Below are positions 11,402 to 24,500 of a stretch of DNA of 64,000 bases, piece by piece. This stretch comes from Chlorella sorokiniana. Taxonomy: Eukaryota > Chlorophyta > Trebouxiophyceae > Chlorellales > Chlorellaceae. Made by a program: the position numbers and the translations under genes. The DNA lies in NCBI GenBank assembly GCA_025917655.1, contig CP084617.1, forward strand, positions 744,001 through 808,000, read 5' to 3'. The stretch's first letter is position 1. Each line of letters opens with the position of its first letter. Under the pieces are notes generated by a model. That model ran no database searches. It was not told where the DNA came from and saw nothing but the letters and a program-made list of their open reading frames with translations.

Positions 11402-11731
11402 GTTTGCAGCAAGGTAGCGTCGTAACAAGTGTCGAGGACACCGGTGATGACGCCGAGGGTGGCAATCAATGCGGTTCCAGCCAAGATGGGAAGGCCGCTC
11501 ACGCTGACCTGGCAGATGCCGCCATTTTGGCCCACTGAACTTGCTTCTGGGCTGATCACAGCAATACATGAAATGAATATGAATATAGATGACCGGCTGG
11601 AATGTCAATAGAAGATGGCCGGATGCAAAGAGAAGGACAGGACCCATCCAGGCAGGGCACACACTAGCAACGCGCTCGATGTGCAGCGCAGTACTCGGCT
11701 GTGCAGGCAACATGCGCACCGACACCCACTG

Positions 11732-14700
11732 CTACTGCAGCTGGCTGGTCAGGCGGCTCGCGCTGGGCGGCCGAGCGCCCGCCAGGGCGGCGGCCACGGT
11801 CCGGCTGGCCTTGTCGAGGGGCAGCGTGGCCTTGCCGTTGGCCGCCGCCGCCGCCAGGCTCCCCATCGACTTGCCGGCAAGGCTGCTGGACGCCTTGCTG
11901 CTCGCAGCAGACTTGCCGGCGCCGCGGGAGCCCAGCACGCGCTTGGTGGGGTGCGCGGCCAGGGAGGGGGCCTTGCGGGCGGCGTGCGCCGCGCCCGCGG
12001 GCAGGTAGCGAGCCTGCCGCTGCTGGAACGCCTTGAGCGCCTTGTGCAGCGACCCAGTCATCTGGGCCTTGGCTCCCAGGCACTTGCTGGCAATCAGGTA
12101 GGCGCTGCGGACACAGGGAGCGTGCCCAGGGAGGAAGGGGGGTTCATGAGACCGAGATCTGCAGGCAGGCAGCCGCAGGCAGGCAATGCCACCGGGGGGG
12201 CCTGCCCGCCGCCGCCCCTCCACGCAGGGCTGCCACTGCATGCGGCGCCAGCACCGGGGCGGGCTTCCTGCCGGCCGCTTCCCAGGCGCGTGCTCACCGC
12301 GTGAAGCTGACCAGCGCCTCGCGCAGGCGCCCCAGCTTCTCGTGCTCCACAGCAGCGTTGTGGTAGGACATGGCCAGCACGTTGGCAGAGGCGAGCAGGC
12401 CAAACGGCGCGCCGGGCGCGGCCAGCTGGCGCGTCAGCAGCGACAGGCCATCCTGCAGGGAGGCCGGAGGCGGGGCCGGGGAAGGCGGTCGCAGGTTGGG
12501 CCTGCTGCAGGGTTGCTGCGGGGCAGCAGGCAACCAGCATCCGACCGCGCGCGAGGGAGACAGCAGGGCAGAGTGAGCGGCAGGGAGCGGGGCAGCGGGG
12601 CGGGCAGCCGGCGGCCTGCCTGGAAGGGGAGGTGGTGGGGCCAGAGGTGGCTCTGCAGCAGGATGATGGCCCGCTCGGCGTGGGCCAGCGCCTGTGGGGC
12701 AGCGACAGCACGCCGACAGGCGAAGGCGGTGAGGGACGAGTGGCGGTGGCAGAAGTGTGTGCTGGGGGCAGGTCCTTCTCCACATTCCGACACCTCCTGC
12801 TGCCCTGGCACAGGCCCAAAAGCGCGCGCAATGCCTGAATGCCGAGGCCCAAGGCGCCGCACGCACCTCCTTGGGGCGCTTGAGGGCGGAGAAGGCGGCG
12901 GAGATGTTGAGGTGCGTGCTGCTGCTGTTCTGCACCAGCCCGTCCCCCTCCTCCAGCGCAAGCGCCTTCTGCAGGTACTGCGGGCGGGCGGGCGGGGGGC
13001 GGCGCACAGCGCTGGCTGCGTGGGCAACCGCCCGCTGAGGGAGTGGCGGCCAGCTGGGCAGACTGGGCCCCGCATGGATGGCACCGCCGGCAAACCGAAA
13101 GTAGGTGCCGCACCACAACTGAAAGCTGAGCAAGCGGCTGTGCCCCAAGCGCCCCCACCCCACCCCCACCCCACCCACCCCCAAGCCCCCACCTGCAGCG
13201 CGACCTGCGGCATGTTGTGCCGCTTGTACAGGCAGCCCAGGTTGTTGTACGTGATGGCCTGCATGCGCTGGCGCCGCCCGCCGCGCGCACCCACATCGCC
13301 TCGTTCTCCACGATGGCCTCAGCCTTGCGCAGCTGCACGGCGAAAGTGCAGGCACAAACAGGCTCGAGGGGAAGGCATCGCGCAGAGCAGAGCAGGGGCG
13401 AAAGGGACCGCTTGGAGCTGAGCAGGTTGCGGTGAGTGGGGGAGGGCAAAAGCAACAGTAGCGGCATAGCGCCCTCACCAGCCCCAGCGCCTCCTCGTGC
13501 TTTCGCCGCTCCATCATCTTGAGGCCCAAGTTGTTGTACAGCTTGGCCATCTGCTGGCTGTACACTGCAATACAGCAGGAGGGGGATGGGGGCGGGGGGG
13601 GGCGCGCCACAAACGCATTGGTGGATCAGCAGCAGCAGCGGCAGGGATGCACGGCGCAGCACACGCGCCAGGACAACAGGCAGCAATCAACGGGAGTTGG
13701 CAGCCGGGCCCGCACTCGAGCAGCCGCTGTGCAGCTGGCAGGTGCAGCTGGTGGCGGCGGCACACCAGTGGGGTCGCCGGCGTCCGGCGAAATGCCCAGC
13801 CGCTCTGCCAGCTGGTCGTCGATGGAGCCGCTGGCGGCGCCGCCCAGGCTGGAGGGCCCTGCACCCGGCAAATGGCAGGCTTGCATCAGCACCGGAAACG
13901 GAGGCACGCCAGCAAGGGCGTCAGGAGTCAGCGGCACGGAGCACAGCCCTGGAGGAGGCCCGACGGCCCGACGGCCATGCACCGCGCTGGCGGCTGCCGC
14001 TGCCGCTGCCGCGCCGCACCCGCTGCCGATGCGGGGCTGGAGCCCAGGGTTTCGCCCTCCAGGGCCTCCAGCGCCCGGCTGAGCTCGCTGATGTCGTCTG
14101 GCAGGTCCTCCTCGCTCAGCGCGTCTGCGGTCGGTGTGATTGGGGCGGGGGCGGGGGAGTAGGTGGGAAGGGGGGGATGGTGCAGAAGGGGCAAGTCTCC
14201 CGTGAGACACACGGTAGCAAGCCGATGCCGACGCCCGAGCGTGCGATGGCGCGCACGGCTTGCGGCTGTCGCGAGGGGCGGCCACGGGTGCATGCTGGGG
14301 GCGGTCAGAGCCTGCCGGCCTCCCGCTCAGCTCGCCGCCGTGGCGGCTCACCAGACACCACCGACATGCAGTCGTTGCCGCAGTCGCCCTGCCCCTCCTC
14401 AGTCAGATACATCATGGTGGCCAGGGCGGCGGTGATCCCTGCGGCCTCAGCCGCTGCGGCCGCCTCAGCCGCGCCCTTGGCGGCGGCCGCGCCGCCGCCG
14501 TCGCCGCCGCCGGCCTCCCGGCAGACGCTGCCTCGTCCTCTGCGCTGGGGCCGCCCGACGACTGCGCGGAGTCTTGCCAGACGTGCTGCTCGCGGCAGGC
14601 GCTGGGGACGCGCTCGCCGCCATCCTCGGCCGCCGCGTCGGGCGCGGGCTGCTGCTGCTGGCTGGGCGGCTCGGCTGCTGCATCCCCTGGCCCGCCTGCC

Positions 14701-15074
14701 TCCAGGTGTTGACCGCCAGCCTCTTCGTCGTGCTGCAGCGAGCAGTCGAGCTCCAGGGGGCCAGCCACCAGCTCGTAATCCACTGCCATGGGCATCCACC
14801 GCTGGGGGGTTCTGCGGATGCCCGTGCGGCGGCGGCGAGACCGGCCGTGGCGGCGATGGCAGGACCCCCCACTCGGCTCGCCCCGTGGCGGCGAATCCGC
14901 TCCTACTGCAGCTGCAGCCTGCCCAGGTCCTGCAGGCTGATGCTGCGACTGCGTCGCCAGCGCCTCAGCCGTAGCAGACGCGGTCTGGGGCGCCGCCGCT
15001 GCTTGGGCGCCGGCAGCGTCCAAACGCTGGTGGCTGCCGAGCTTCTTGATGCTTTTCTTGATGGCCTTCAACAT
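11732..15074 (-). CDS. Tetratricopeptide-repeat protein, function unknown
   Basis: It starts MLKAIKKSIKKLGSHQRLDA at 15074, a basic amphipathic start. A long Ala/Gln-rich exon follows and ends near MMYLTEEGQGDCGNDCMSVV. TPR exons come next: QMAKLYNNLGLKMMERRKHE (about 13,560), MQAITYNNLGCLYKRHNMPQ (about 13,260), STHLNISAAFSALKRPKE (about 12,920), ALAHAERAIILLQSHLWPHH (about 12,690) and SYHNAAVEHEKLGRLREALV (about 12,370). The C-terminal exon is Ser/Ala/Lys-rich and ends ASRLTSQLQ at a TAG at 11732. TPRs act as protein-binding scaffolds; no partner can be read from the sequence. The frame breaks in the first exon at a CCC run (14517-14519), and one added base makes it continuous. The start could also be the in-frame ATG at 15110. 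Confidence 0.75.
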
Positions 15075-16105
15075 TGCGCTCCCACGCCAGGCCCGCGGCA
15101 GCTGCTTCACGGCCGTGCGACGGCAAAGTCGAGCCGCTCAAGCAGCAAGCCAGCGGCGCGTCACATAGATGATGTCCGATCTGCAAGCACACAGAAGCAG
15201 CAACAGCGGCGCGGGCACGCGGCTGCTGACCTTGCTGTCAGAGCTTTCCACCCTGCGGGGCGGGCGGCCACCGTGTCTCTGGAGATCTTCCCGCTTTGAG
15301 GTGCACCCAGCACAGGGCCAGCCCAGTCACTGTGCCGTGGCCAACAAAATGGACTGATTCTCGCAGGCCTTCTGCCCGTTCGAGTGAACACTCGGAAAGA
15401 TTGCAAGGCTGAATGCACGAGTGACGACACACGGAGGGCGAGCGCAGCGGCAGCGACCATCCCAGGCGCAATCTCCAGCTCCTCGCTCTCCCCAGTCAGG
15501 TCGTGGTTAAAAGGTCACGCGAGGTCAATGTACAAAGCCGCTTGAAGCATCTCATCAGAGGACGAAGAGCGCGGCGGGGCAGGCTTCTGTGCACGTCAAA
15601 AATGCAAAGTTGCACATGTTCAGGGAGGGAGCACCTGCAAGAGCGACGGGGCTAATCATATCCATGGCATCAGGATAGCTGGGTGATGCATACCTCAGCG
15701 AGGAGTGCCGAATGCGGCAGGGAACAGAGAGGGAGAGGAGGGGGAGATAACTATGCAAGGGGCAAACGAGCCACGCAAGTGCAAAAGCAGTAATGAAGAG
15801 ACAGACTCGAAACGAAATAGGGGGCGTGCCATCGTGAAAGAGGGAACCCGGCCACATCACAGTGGCAAAGGCGCCAGCAGAGGCCCCCTGCTGTGCATTG
15901 CCAAGCGTGTGGCGGTGGAGAACCGATGAACGGCCAAGCAAGGCGGCGGTTTTGCGGCTACCGCGATGCTAAGCTGTTTGGGAGCTGGCCATCCTAAGCG
16001 CAAGATGGATTGTTCATATACAGGGCGCGAGATTTAGGTTTAGGTTATGGGGGCAGGGGGGGGCGCGGCAGCAGGGGGCGGGCATGCGTGCGTACAAGTG
16101 CCGAG
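15075..16105. other. Intergenic between SGNH gene 3' end and TPR gene 5' end
   Basis: About 1 kb holding the TPR promoter and the 3' UTR of the SGNH gene. A 128-codon ORF at 15,555-15,941 (-) shows no family resemblance and is probably chance. I see nothing else. Confidence 0.5.
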
Positions 16106-19100
16106 TCATTGAGTGACCACGGCGCCCGCTCCGCCCGCAGCATCTCCCAGGGGGTCGCCCGGCAGCAGCGATCGTTGACGCGACCACGGCGCCCGCTCCG
16201 CCCGCAGCGTCTCCCGGGGGGTCACGCCGGCAGCAGCGGTCGCTGCCGCGGCCACGGTGCCGCCCCCGGCGGCCAGCTTGCCCACAGCGGCGGGGCGACC
16301 GCCGTGCAGGCCGGGCGTGGGGTTGCTGCCGTCGTCGTCGCCGCTCAGCTTGGCCGCAAACTCCTCTGCTGTGCGGTCGTAAGTGTCCAGACGCAGCGGG
16401 TAGTGGCTGACCATGATCGCCATGAGCGTCACCTTGTGCCCCTTCTGCGGTACCGCCCCAGCGCCCTTGCGTACCGTCACCTTCACCTGGCACCGCCGGT
16501 GTTGAGTGACCTGCAGGGACAGGGCGGGTGACGCACAGACTTTTGCCCAGCAGTCGGAGTGGGTGTGCAGGGGTGGCAGGGGGCTGGGCCTGTCGGCAGC
16601 TACTGTTGCTGTGCAGGGGGCATCAGGCCTGCCCCAAAGGCGGACGCAGCAGGGGCACGGAAGGCAAGGGCCTTTATGGCTGACGCTGAGCTGGCTGTGC
16701 TGCTGCTGCCATGCGCACTCCGCGTCCCCTCCCCCTACACACACACACAAGCACTGCCATCCTCCCCTCCACACATCAGAGACAGCCAGCACCTCACCCC
16801 CCCCCCAAAAAAACAAAAAATAACAAACCACCCCACCACCGCACACACACACACACCTTGAACTGGTGTATTTGCATCAGCGTGGCCTGTTGGTCCCAGG
16901 TGCCGTCCAGCAGCGTGCGGGGGCAGGAGCAGCCCGACACGCAGGCCACCGTGGCGGTGCCCATGCCCTCATAGCTCTTCAGGTGGGACAGGTACACGCT
17001 GGCCCAGTTGCCGTAGCGGGCGGGCGTGTTGGCGTCGGGCGGGAGTCAAACTCCAGGATCAGCCAGGCGCCTGCGGGGGCGCAAGGCGGTGAGGGAGGCA
17101 GGGAAGAACCGAGAGAGGCGGTGCCGAGGCTCGCAGCGTGCCCATCCAGGCAAGACGGCTCACGGAGCAGCGCGGAATCAAGCTTGTGCGCGGCACGCGA
17201 CCCGGCCGTGGTGACAGAGGGGCGAGGGGGCGGGGCTGGCTCAGCAGGAGCGCACCCGGGCGGTCGGCGGTCCAGCCCCACTTCTGCCCCACAAACGTGC
17301 TCTCCTGTGGACGCTCGGGCTTGTACTTGAAGCCCTGGAACTGGGTCACCACCCTCGAATTCCTCCTGCGCGGTGTCATGGCCACACAGCAGGCATGGTG
17401 GGATACAAGGCGGCAGACAGAAGAACGGCACCGTGCAAGCTCAGGGCGGCAAGTGGAAGGTAGGCGTGCGCGGTCCCCCCGGACCCGTCCCCGCTCCCGC
17501 ACACCCGCACGACGCAGTGCTGCCCACCTGCATCGCGCAAAGCGTGGTGGGCGCGTCGGCGTTGCCCGGCACCATGGGGGCGGCAGCTGGCGCAGCGCGG
17601 GCGCGTCCCGCGGCTCCGCCCAGCCCGCGGGCGCCAGCCGGGCAGGTGCTCCTCGTCCACGGCGCGAGCCAGCACGTGCGCCAGCAGCTCCGCGATCACC
17701 TGGTGGCCGTGGTCGTTGGGGTGGGTGCTGCGGGGGCAGGGGGCAGGGGGCACTTCGCGGGCAATTTGGGGGCAGTGCAGGGCCCTTGCAGCGAGGCACC
17801 GCGATGCGAGGCGGGGCGACGAGGGCAGAGGCAGCGCGAGGGCTCTGAATCACAGGGTCCGGCCACACTTCCCTAGCACCACCTCCCAGCCCCTCGGCGG
17901 AGCCACCCCGCACAGCAGGTGCGGCGGGTACGTAGGACGCTGATGTGGCGCTGCAGTACCGCCTCACCGGTCGTAATAGAAGACGTCCGGCCGCTCCTCA
18001 GGCGCGGCCATCGGCAGCGGCTGCCCGTCCATGGTCGTCTGGTTCTTGTTCCAGATCTTGTCCACCTGTTGACAAACGGTAGCAGGGGGAGGGCGAGCAA
18101 GGGCTCGGATGGGTTCAGCCAGCCTGGGCTGGTGGCACCATCAGACGCAGCGGCTGCACGCCCAAAGCGGCCAGTTTTCGGCGCGGCGCGAGCGCTGACG
18201 TGGCAGGCAGCCGGCAGGGAGACCCGCCAGCAAACAAGCCCGCCCCAGCCTCACCCGGAAGCCGGGCACGCCGTGCAGCATGAGGGGGTAGACGGCGGCG
18301 CGCAGCGACACGGAGGGCACGTCGTAGTAGTGGGACAGCACCGTCAGCTGCTCCTCCGCCTGCGGGAAGTAGAACAGGCCGGCGCCCACGCCGTCCTCCG
18401 CGGCACGCCACCACGCGTAATGGTGCACCTGGGGGGAGAGGGAGAGACAACGTGAGCCAGGCTATCTGCGGAAACCTTTCGGGCATGGCAAGCTGTTTGT
18501 GGACCGGACGGCCGCTCCTGCGGGTTTTGGAGGCCCCCGAGGCACGCTCCCCTTCCCGCCCCTGGCATCGCACACACGTAACCCCAGCCCCCCAAAAGAA
18601 ACAAAAAAACACACACCACCACCTTCGCCCACCCACCCTGCCCACCTGCACCACCGCCGGGCGGCCCGGCAGCTTGAGCAGCTTGCGCAGCAGCTGCTCA
18701 TAGCCCTGGCGCTGGCGCCCGATGAAGGGCTCGGAGGGGTGCTCGTTGATGGTCAGCTCCACGACGACCAGGTCGGCATCCTGCGGCGGGGCCACCCCAC
18801 CGCACCGATTGTTATTGTTGAAGGAGCGCCAAGGAGCCAAGGAGCGCTTGTTATTGTTGAAACGAGTGTTTGCATTGCAACAGAGAAGCGGCAGACGAGG
18901 CTGCAGGCGTGGTGGCAGCGGCGCGAGCGCGACGGGGCGCAGCCAAATGCGTGGGCGCGGGGCTCCCCCTGCTCAACTGTGCTGCACCTTGCCGCAAGCC
19001 AGCGTGCTTTCGGCATTGGCGACGAGGCATTGGCGACGAGGCATTGCGACAGCCAGCGCGTGCCAGGCCCGGCACGGCAGCCTCAGAGGGGGTGGGCCGC

Positions 19101-20412
19101 CCGGCGCTGACCCCGCAATCGCAGCCGCGCCGCCGGGCATCGTGCGGCCCCGGACTGCGGCACACCCACCCGTGCCGCCACCCCAACCCCGGCCCCTCAC
19201 CGGCGCCACCATGTGTTCCACGCAGGCCGTGAAGATGCCGGAGCTGGTGGCCCCCACGCCCTTGTTCACAAACACGTGCTCCCTGCAGCAACGCAGGCGC
19301 GGGCAGAGAACATCGTGGTTGGTCTGCAGCAGCAGGCAAGCTCTCTGCCCTGGCAGGGCGTTTCGCCCGCAGAGCCCCGGCTGCTGCGGCGGCGGGGCCA
19401 GGGAGGCGGCCTGGCAGCTCGGCTTGCCTGTGCGGAAAGGTCGCGTTGATGAGCTCGAAGAGGCGGGAGGGGTAGGCGGCGGGGGCGGTGCTCGCGCCCT
19501 GCCCCTTGGTCACCGACCCGCCCAGCGTGAACACCTTGATGGGCTGCCCCGCCAGCAGCTTGGCGGCCACCGCCTGCAGGCGCCGCCCGCTGCCGTAGTA
19601 GGACAGGCCGCGAAGCACGTCCTCCGCAGCCAGCAGCGGGTCCCACGGCGGCAGCAAGCGGCGCACGGCAGCGGCAGCGGCGCCGAGGTCGGCGGCGCCG
19701 CGCAGGGCGGCAGCCGCGCCGTCCTCGGCCTCTGCGTCGCCGCGGCGGAGCGCTGCTGGGTGGCAAGGAGATGCGGCGATCTGTAGGCGGGGGGTGCCGA
19801 CGACGGGAGGGAAGCGGATCAGGGAGCAGGGCGGGGGCGCGGTGCCGGGTCGCCCCTCCCGCGCTTGCATACGGGCAACCCCGGAGCGCTGCAAAGCCCC
19901 ACAGCAAGGGATGCGGCGCGGCGGTCGGATCCAGGACGGGAGCGCCGAGGTCGGGGGAAGAGGAGCGGCTCGGGCCACCGCACGCTCACCAGCAAGCCTT
20001 CACTGCGGCTCTCGGTGAGGGCTCGCCGGCCTGCAACAGCTAACAGTGGGGCGGCATGAGCGCGATGTGCTGCGCGGCCCTCAATGAATGCTGAGCACAG
20101 TGCGCAGGGCTGCCCGGAGGGGGTGAAGGACGCTGTTGCTTGGCGGCGGCCGATGCACCAGCCCCCACCCTTCGCGCTGCAAGCATTCTTACCCCCATGG
20201 CGCTGGAAATGAGCTAGAGGCGCGGCGCCCAGGCCAACGAGCGTGACAGCCCACACCGCGCCTGCCAGGAATGAGAGACATGCGATGGTCTGCAGTTGCC
20301 TCTGGCAGCCTAATTGACGGGCAGCGTCGGCCAGCTCGACCCGAAGGATGCCTTTGAAGCTGTGGCGACGGCCAGGGGACGGTGTGGGTGAGCGCTCAGG
20401 ACTGCCCAGCAT
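16106..20412 (-). CDS. Membrane-anchored SGNH/GDSL-type hydrolase-like protein
   Basis: Predicted type II membrane protein of the secretory pathway with an SGNH-esterase-like domain. The N-terminal exon (from ATG 20412) has a cytosolic head and one membrane segment, IACLSFLAGAVWAVTLVGLG, then a GTAAGA donor. Block I is KVFTLGGSVTKGQG (about 19,540-19,500), with the nucleophile in GGSVT. Next come EHVFVNKGVGATSSGIF (about 19,270) and DADLVVVELTINEH (about 18,780). The last block is THPNDHGHQVIAELL (about 17,730-17,690), carrying the Asp-His pair. A C-terminal beta-rich domain follows (FDSRPDANTPARYGNW, and VTLMAIMVSHYPLRLDTYDR near 16,430). Multi-exon SGNH proteins like this occur in green algae, where acyl-esterase or glycan roles have been suggested but the substrate is unknown. 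The C-terminal coding end overlaps a 67-bp tandem duplication. Confidence 0.75.
16115..16250. repeat. Tandem duplication, 67-bp period, at the SGNH gene 3' end
   Basis: The segment starting GACCACGGCGCCCGCTCCGC at 16115 recurs at 16182 with a few substitutions. A third degenerate partial copy begins near 16250. The period is not a multiple of three, so each copy is read in a different frame at the C-terminus of the SGNH protein. Confidence 0.75.
18805..19047. repeat. Short direct repeats in an SGNH-gene intron
   Basis: TGTTATTGTTGAA occurs twice, near 18,809 and 18,850, flanking an AAGGAGC-rich stretch. Near 19,013-19,045, CATTGGCGACGAGG is repeated in tandem. Both look intronic. The first pair resembles a small duplication scar. 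Confidence 0.5.
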
Positions 20413-21532
20413 GGCCGCTCCTCTTGCCGCCCCTGGCTAGGAAGAGATCTCCAATTACTACGACTAGGCTGAACATGCGCGGCAGCCTGATGTATTACTA
20501 TTACTTGCTGCTCTCCACCTCAGCATGCGAGGTTGGGCAAAGAGTTGGGTTCTCGACCGGCGGAAAATGCACCTGTGCATGAGCGTCAGTGGAGAAAGGT
20601 GGACTCGGGAATGCAGGCACGCCGTCCGCGGCGCAGCTACCGAAGCAACAAGAGCCCTAGCTACAAGAGCGGCAGCAGCGGCGATCGTGGAAGCGGCAGC
20701 AGCAAAGTTGAACAATGGCTTGTTTCGCAATTGTCCCAGGCAGTGTCCATCTCTGTCCGCTCTTGATGCATGCATAGTTGCAGCTTGGTATTCTGTGGCT
20801 GTTTTGTGTTCAAGAGTTGGGCATCTGCTGACTTGATCACTTGCTGCTGCCGTCCAGCTGCCGGCCGTCAGTTGGAGGAGAGGTCGTCAAAAGCTGAAGA
20901 AGCCGTGGAATAGCTGTACGCGTCAGCTGGCCGTCTCAAACACATGGTAATGAAGGGGATCATTGCCCTTCCGTAAAAGTCAAGTCCTCGAGCCGCTGCG
21001 GCAGCTTCCTCTGTTGCTGGAATGCACCAACAGCCCATGTGCCCGGTACGAAGATGGCGCTCAAAATCAGTTCTCAAGAGCGAATCAACAACGTCGCAGC
21101 AGGCCAACCAGTACCGGAGCACGTGCAAAGCCGCGAAGGCGCATAATCGTTGGCAGCTATCGATGTCTTAAGCCATGGCCTAACGACGTGCACTGCTAAT
21201 AGTTGACCGCGCGGTCACTCAGAAATGCCGGAAGCCCCCTTTCTCGCTGTGGAGTACGCCTCGCTCGAACCGATTGTACTTCAGTGTCAAACCGCCTTTG
21301 TATGGTGCTGACCATTCCCGTTGCAATTGGCAGAGCTGTGAGATTCCTTAAGTTGAAAGAGACGCTTGTTCGCCGCACCAGCTCTCATCGGAGTCCTTCG
21401 CCTTCCGCACCATCTCTGAGGAGCAGCGCTGCAGGGTTTCGAGGGCTGGTCGCCAGTGCTGGCACGACACTGAAGGCCGCGACAGAAGGCAAGGGGTCGC
21501 GAGCAGCGCCGGCGGCAGCTGGCGGCAGCGCT
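20413..21532. other. Divergent upstream region, SGNH gene and TPR gene
   Basis: About 1.1 kb with clearly lower GC than the genes. It separates two divergent start codons and likely holds both promoters and 5' UTRs. No recognisable coding or RNA gene. Confidence 0.5.
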
Positions 21533-24500
21533 ATGGGCAAGCAGGTTCGTTGCTGTAGGCACCCAGTGTCAACATCGCCAGCATGGCTGTCTAAAGTAAA
21601 GCTTGAAAGATGCACCGATATTGAACCAAGCCAAGCAGCGCCGCATAACTGGCATGCTTGCTGGTTGCAAGCACGGCATCGCAGTCCGGCCAGGAGTTGG
21701 GACAGCGCCACCGTGCTCGTTTCTTGCAGGCGACCGTGGGTGTTGCCAGGAGCACGCCTGGAGGCTGCAAGCCTGGCTTGGAGCGGGAGTTCACCTTCCT
21801 GTCAGGGGTGGAGACCCTGCCGCTCCCATCGCAGCATCCTGCCGAACAGGGAGGTGCGGGCGACGAGCCTGCAGCCGCCATCAGCGACGATGAGCCGTCG
21901 CTGGCCGAGCCGCCGGACGAGCAGATGCTGACGTGAGCGCGCCACCCTCCGCCCAGCAGTGCCTCTGCGCCCCCTAAATCGCGCGCCGCGCGCTGCCCGC
22001 CCGCCGCCGCCGCCGCCCCGCCTCGCCGCCGCCCCGCTTCACCAGCGGCGCTGCTTGCCTGCCCTGCCCTGCAGCCAGGCCAAGGCCAAGGCCGCCATGG
22101 TGCTGGTGAAGGAGCGGCGGAGCAGGGAGGCGGCGGAGCTGCTCGACCAAGTGATCGAGAAGGACCCCAGCAATGCGCAACATTACCTGGACAGGGCGTG
22201 GCCCACATGCTGCTGAACAAGGAGAAGGAAGCTGTGCAGGCGAGTGGGATGGACAGCGGCGACGGGGGAGGGAAGGGAGAAGAGGGCTTGGGGTGGGGCG
22301 GGGGGGGCGGGGCGCGTCGTGCGCCGTGCACTCTGTGCATGTGCGGGCGCGGGCGCGGGCTGCTGCGCTGCGCTCCGCTGTGTGCCCGCTGTGCACGCTG
22401 CGCCGCCGCCTCCTAGTTGCACTGCCATCGCTTCACGCAGGACTTCACCGTCTGCCTCAGCTTGGAGGGCTGTGCCCTGGAGTCTCGCTTCCAGGCGCTC
22501 TACTTCCGCTCACAGACCAAGCAGGCTGTGGGTGACCTGGAGGGGGCGGATGGGGACCTCAAGCTGGCCCTGGATGCTGCCCGCGACGCGAAAGCTCGCA
22601 AGATGATCATGGACCACCGAGGGTGAGGGCACACCCTGGCCCCAGCATCCACCCCCGGTTGTGGGACGCTCCCACAGTCAGCCTGTGGCAAGCACCGCCT
22701 GCGAGGGCCTACTGGCCGCCTGTTTGCGCCTTGCCTCAACATGAAAACAAACTCTCTTGCAGGAAGCTGGTGCGGGAGCGGGTGCAGCGCAAGGTGAAGG
22801 CCAAGGCGGCGAGGTCGGGGCGGCAGCCGATGGTGCACAGGTGAGGCTGCAGCCGGCACCTCTCCTGCCAGTCTGCTGTGACCAGAATGCCGTTACGTTT
22901 GGCGATTTTGTCTCTGCAAGATTGTGACTGTGGTCCTGTTGTCCTGCCATGGCTCTGCAGGTACCGTACCGCCACAATAGAGGAGCTGGACCCGGATGAG
23001 GGCAGTGAGGAGCAGGCGGAGGCGGTGGCGCATGAGCGGGCGTTGGCCTGGCAGGAGGATGCGCTGAAGCTGGTACGTGTTCCAGCCACTGTTTCAGAAG
23101 GCCTGGGTCCTGCTGGTCGTCACCAACAGAGCAATAGTGCGTTGTGCAGGCCGCCCAGGCGCGTGGCAAAGCAGCCAGGCTGAAGGAGGAGGCTGGCAAG
23201 CGTGTGAACGACATCAGGTGGGACGTTTCCCGTCTTCTGCAGCAACGCAGGGGCGCGGCGCCTGCCCTGTGCCGACAACGCGCCTCCGGTGTCTCGTGCA
23301 GGGAGGAGAACAAGGCGCGTGCCGATCGCAACGCTGTCCGGCAGGCACGGCGGCGTGCCGTGCAGGAGGCCGCGGATCGCCGGCGCAGGGAGCGCGAGGA
23401 GGCTGCCGCGGCAGCGGCGGCCGCTCCCGCTGCCATTCCTGTTGTGCTGGAGCGCACGCGGGTCCCGATTGAAGTGGCCGTGGATGGGCTGGACAGCGAC
23501 AAGAGCTGGAGCAGCAGCAGAGGCGCAGAAATCCTTGAGGCGGACGGCAAAGCGTCTTTGCCTGTCGGCGGCAGCGAGGAGGGCGCGGCAGCCGGCACGC
23601 TGCCTGCCCCCGCTGCAGCAGAGGCAGCTGTGCAGGGGCCTGCAGGGGCCGGCCCTCACGCGGGCGCCGGCGTGGCGGCAGGGCATGAGTTGTGTGGCCA
23701 GCCGGGCAGCACAGAGGCAGTGGGAGCGGCACCCCCACGCCTGAAACGGAGCAGGCGGCCGCAGCGCCCTCCCTGAGCACTCTGAGCTGGTTGCAGCCGA
23801 TTTCCAGGGTACAGCGGCCGGAGGGGCAGCCGGAGGGGCTGCGGAGGAGGCTGAAGGGCTGGTGGAGGGCTCGGAAGAGGAGGCGGAGGACGCCCGTGGC
23901 GCCCACAGCGGCACCTGCTGCCGCCGCCGCTGCGGAGGGCGGCTGGAGCGAAGAGGAGGGGGAGGAGGAGGCGCTGGGCCCGCTGCCGCCGGAGCTGCGG
24001 CCGCCCCCGGCGGCGCTGCCCTCCGAGGAGGAGCTGGATGGGCTCAAGGGGCAGGCAGATCGACTGCAGGGGGCGGGGGACCACGACGCCGCGGAGGCCG
24101 CCTACGCAAAGTGGGGGCAGCTGTTGAAGTGGGGGCTGCTGCTTGCGCACCCTTGGCTGGCCCCGCTGTCGGCCCGGCCGCCGTCTGCTGGGCAGCAGCC
24201 GCAGCGCACGCTCGTAGCCGGGTGTCGGTGGCCGCGGCGCTTGTTGCCAAGCCTGCTTTAGTGACGCTTGGCTTTGCTCTGCTGGCTGCGCCGTGGGCGC
24301 AGGTACCTGGTGCTGCGGCCTGCGGACGTGCGGGCGTGGAGCAACCGGGCTGAGAACTGCATCCAGGTGGGTCTCGTTGTGCGGGGACGCACCACGCTGG
24401 CCTTTGGTGCCAGCAGAAACCCCAATCGCACCGGCCATGGACTGGCTGAGAGCTCGCAGCGGGCGCGCGGGTGCAACAGCAGGCCGGCAGGCTCCCGCGA

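Noticed and set aside
15555-15941. 128-codon ORF with hydrophobic stretches (-)
   Set aside because: Intergenic, no family resemblance, no splice context, and the opposite strand is also open.
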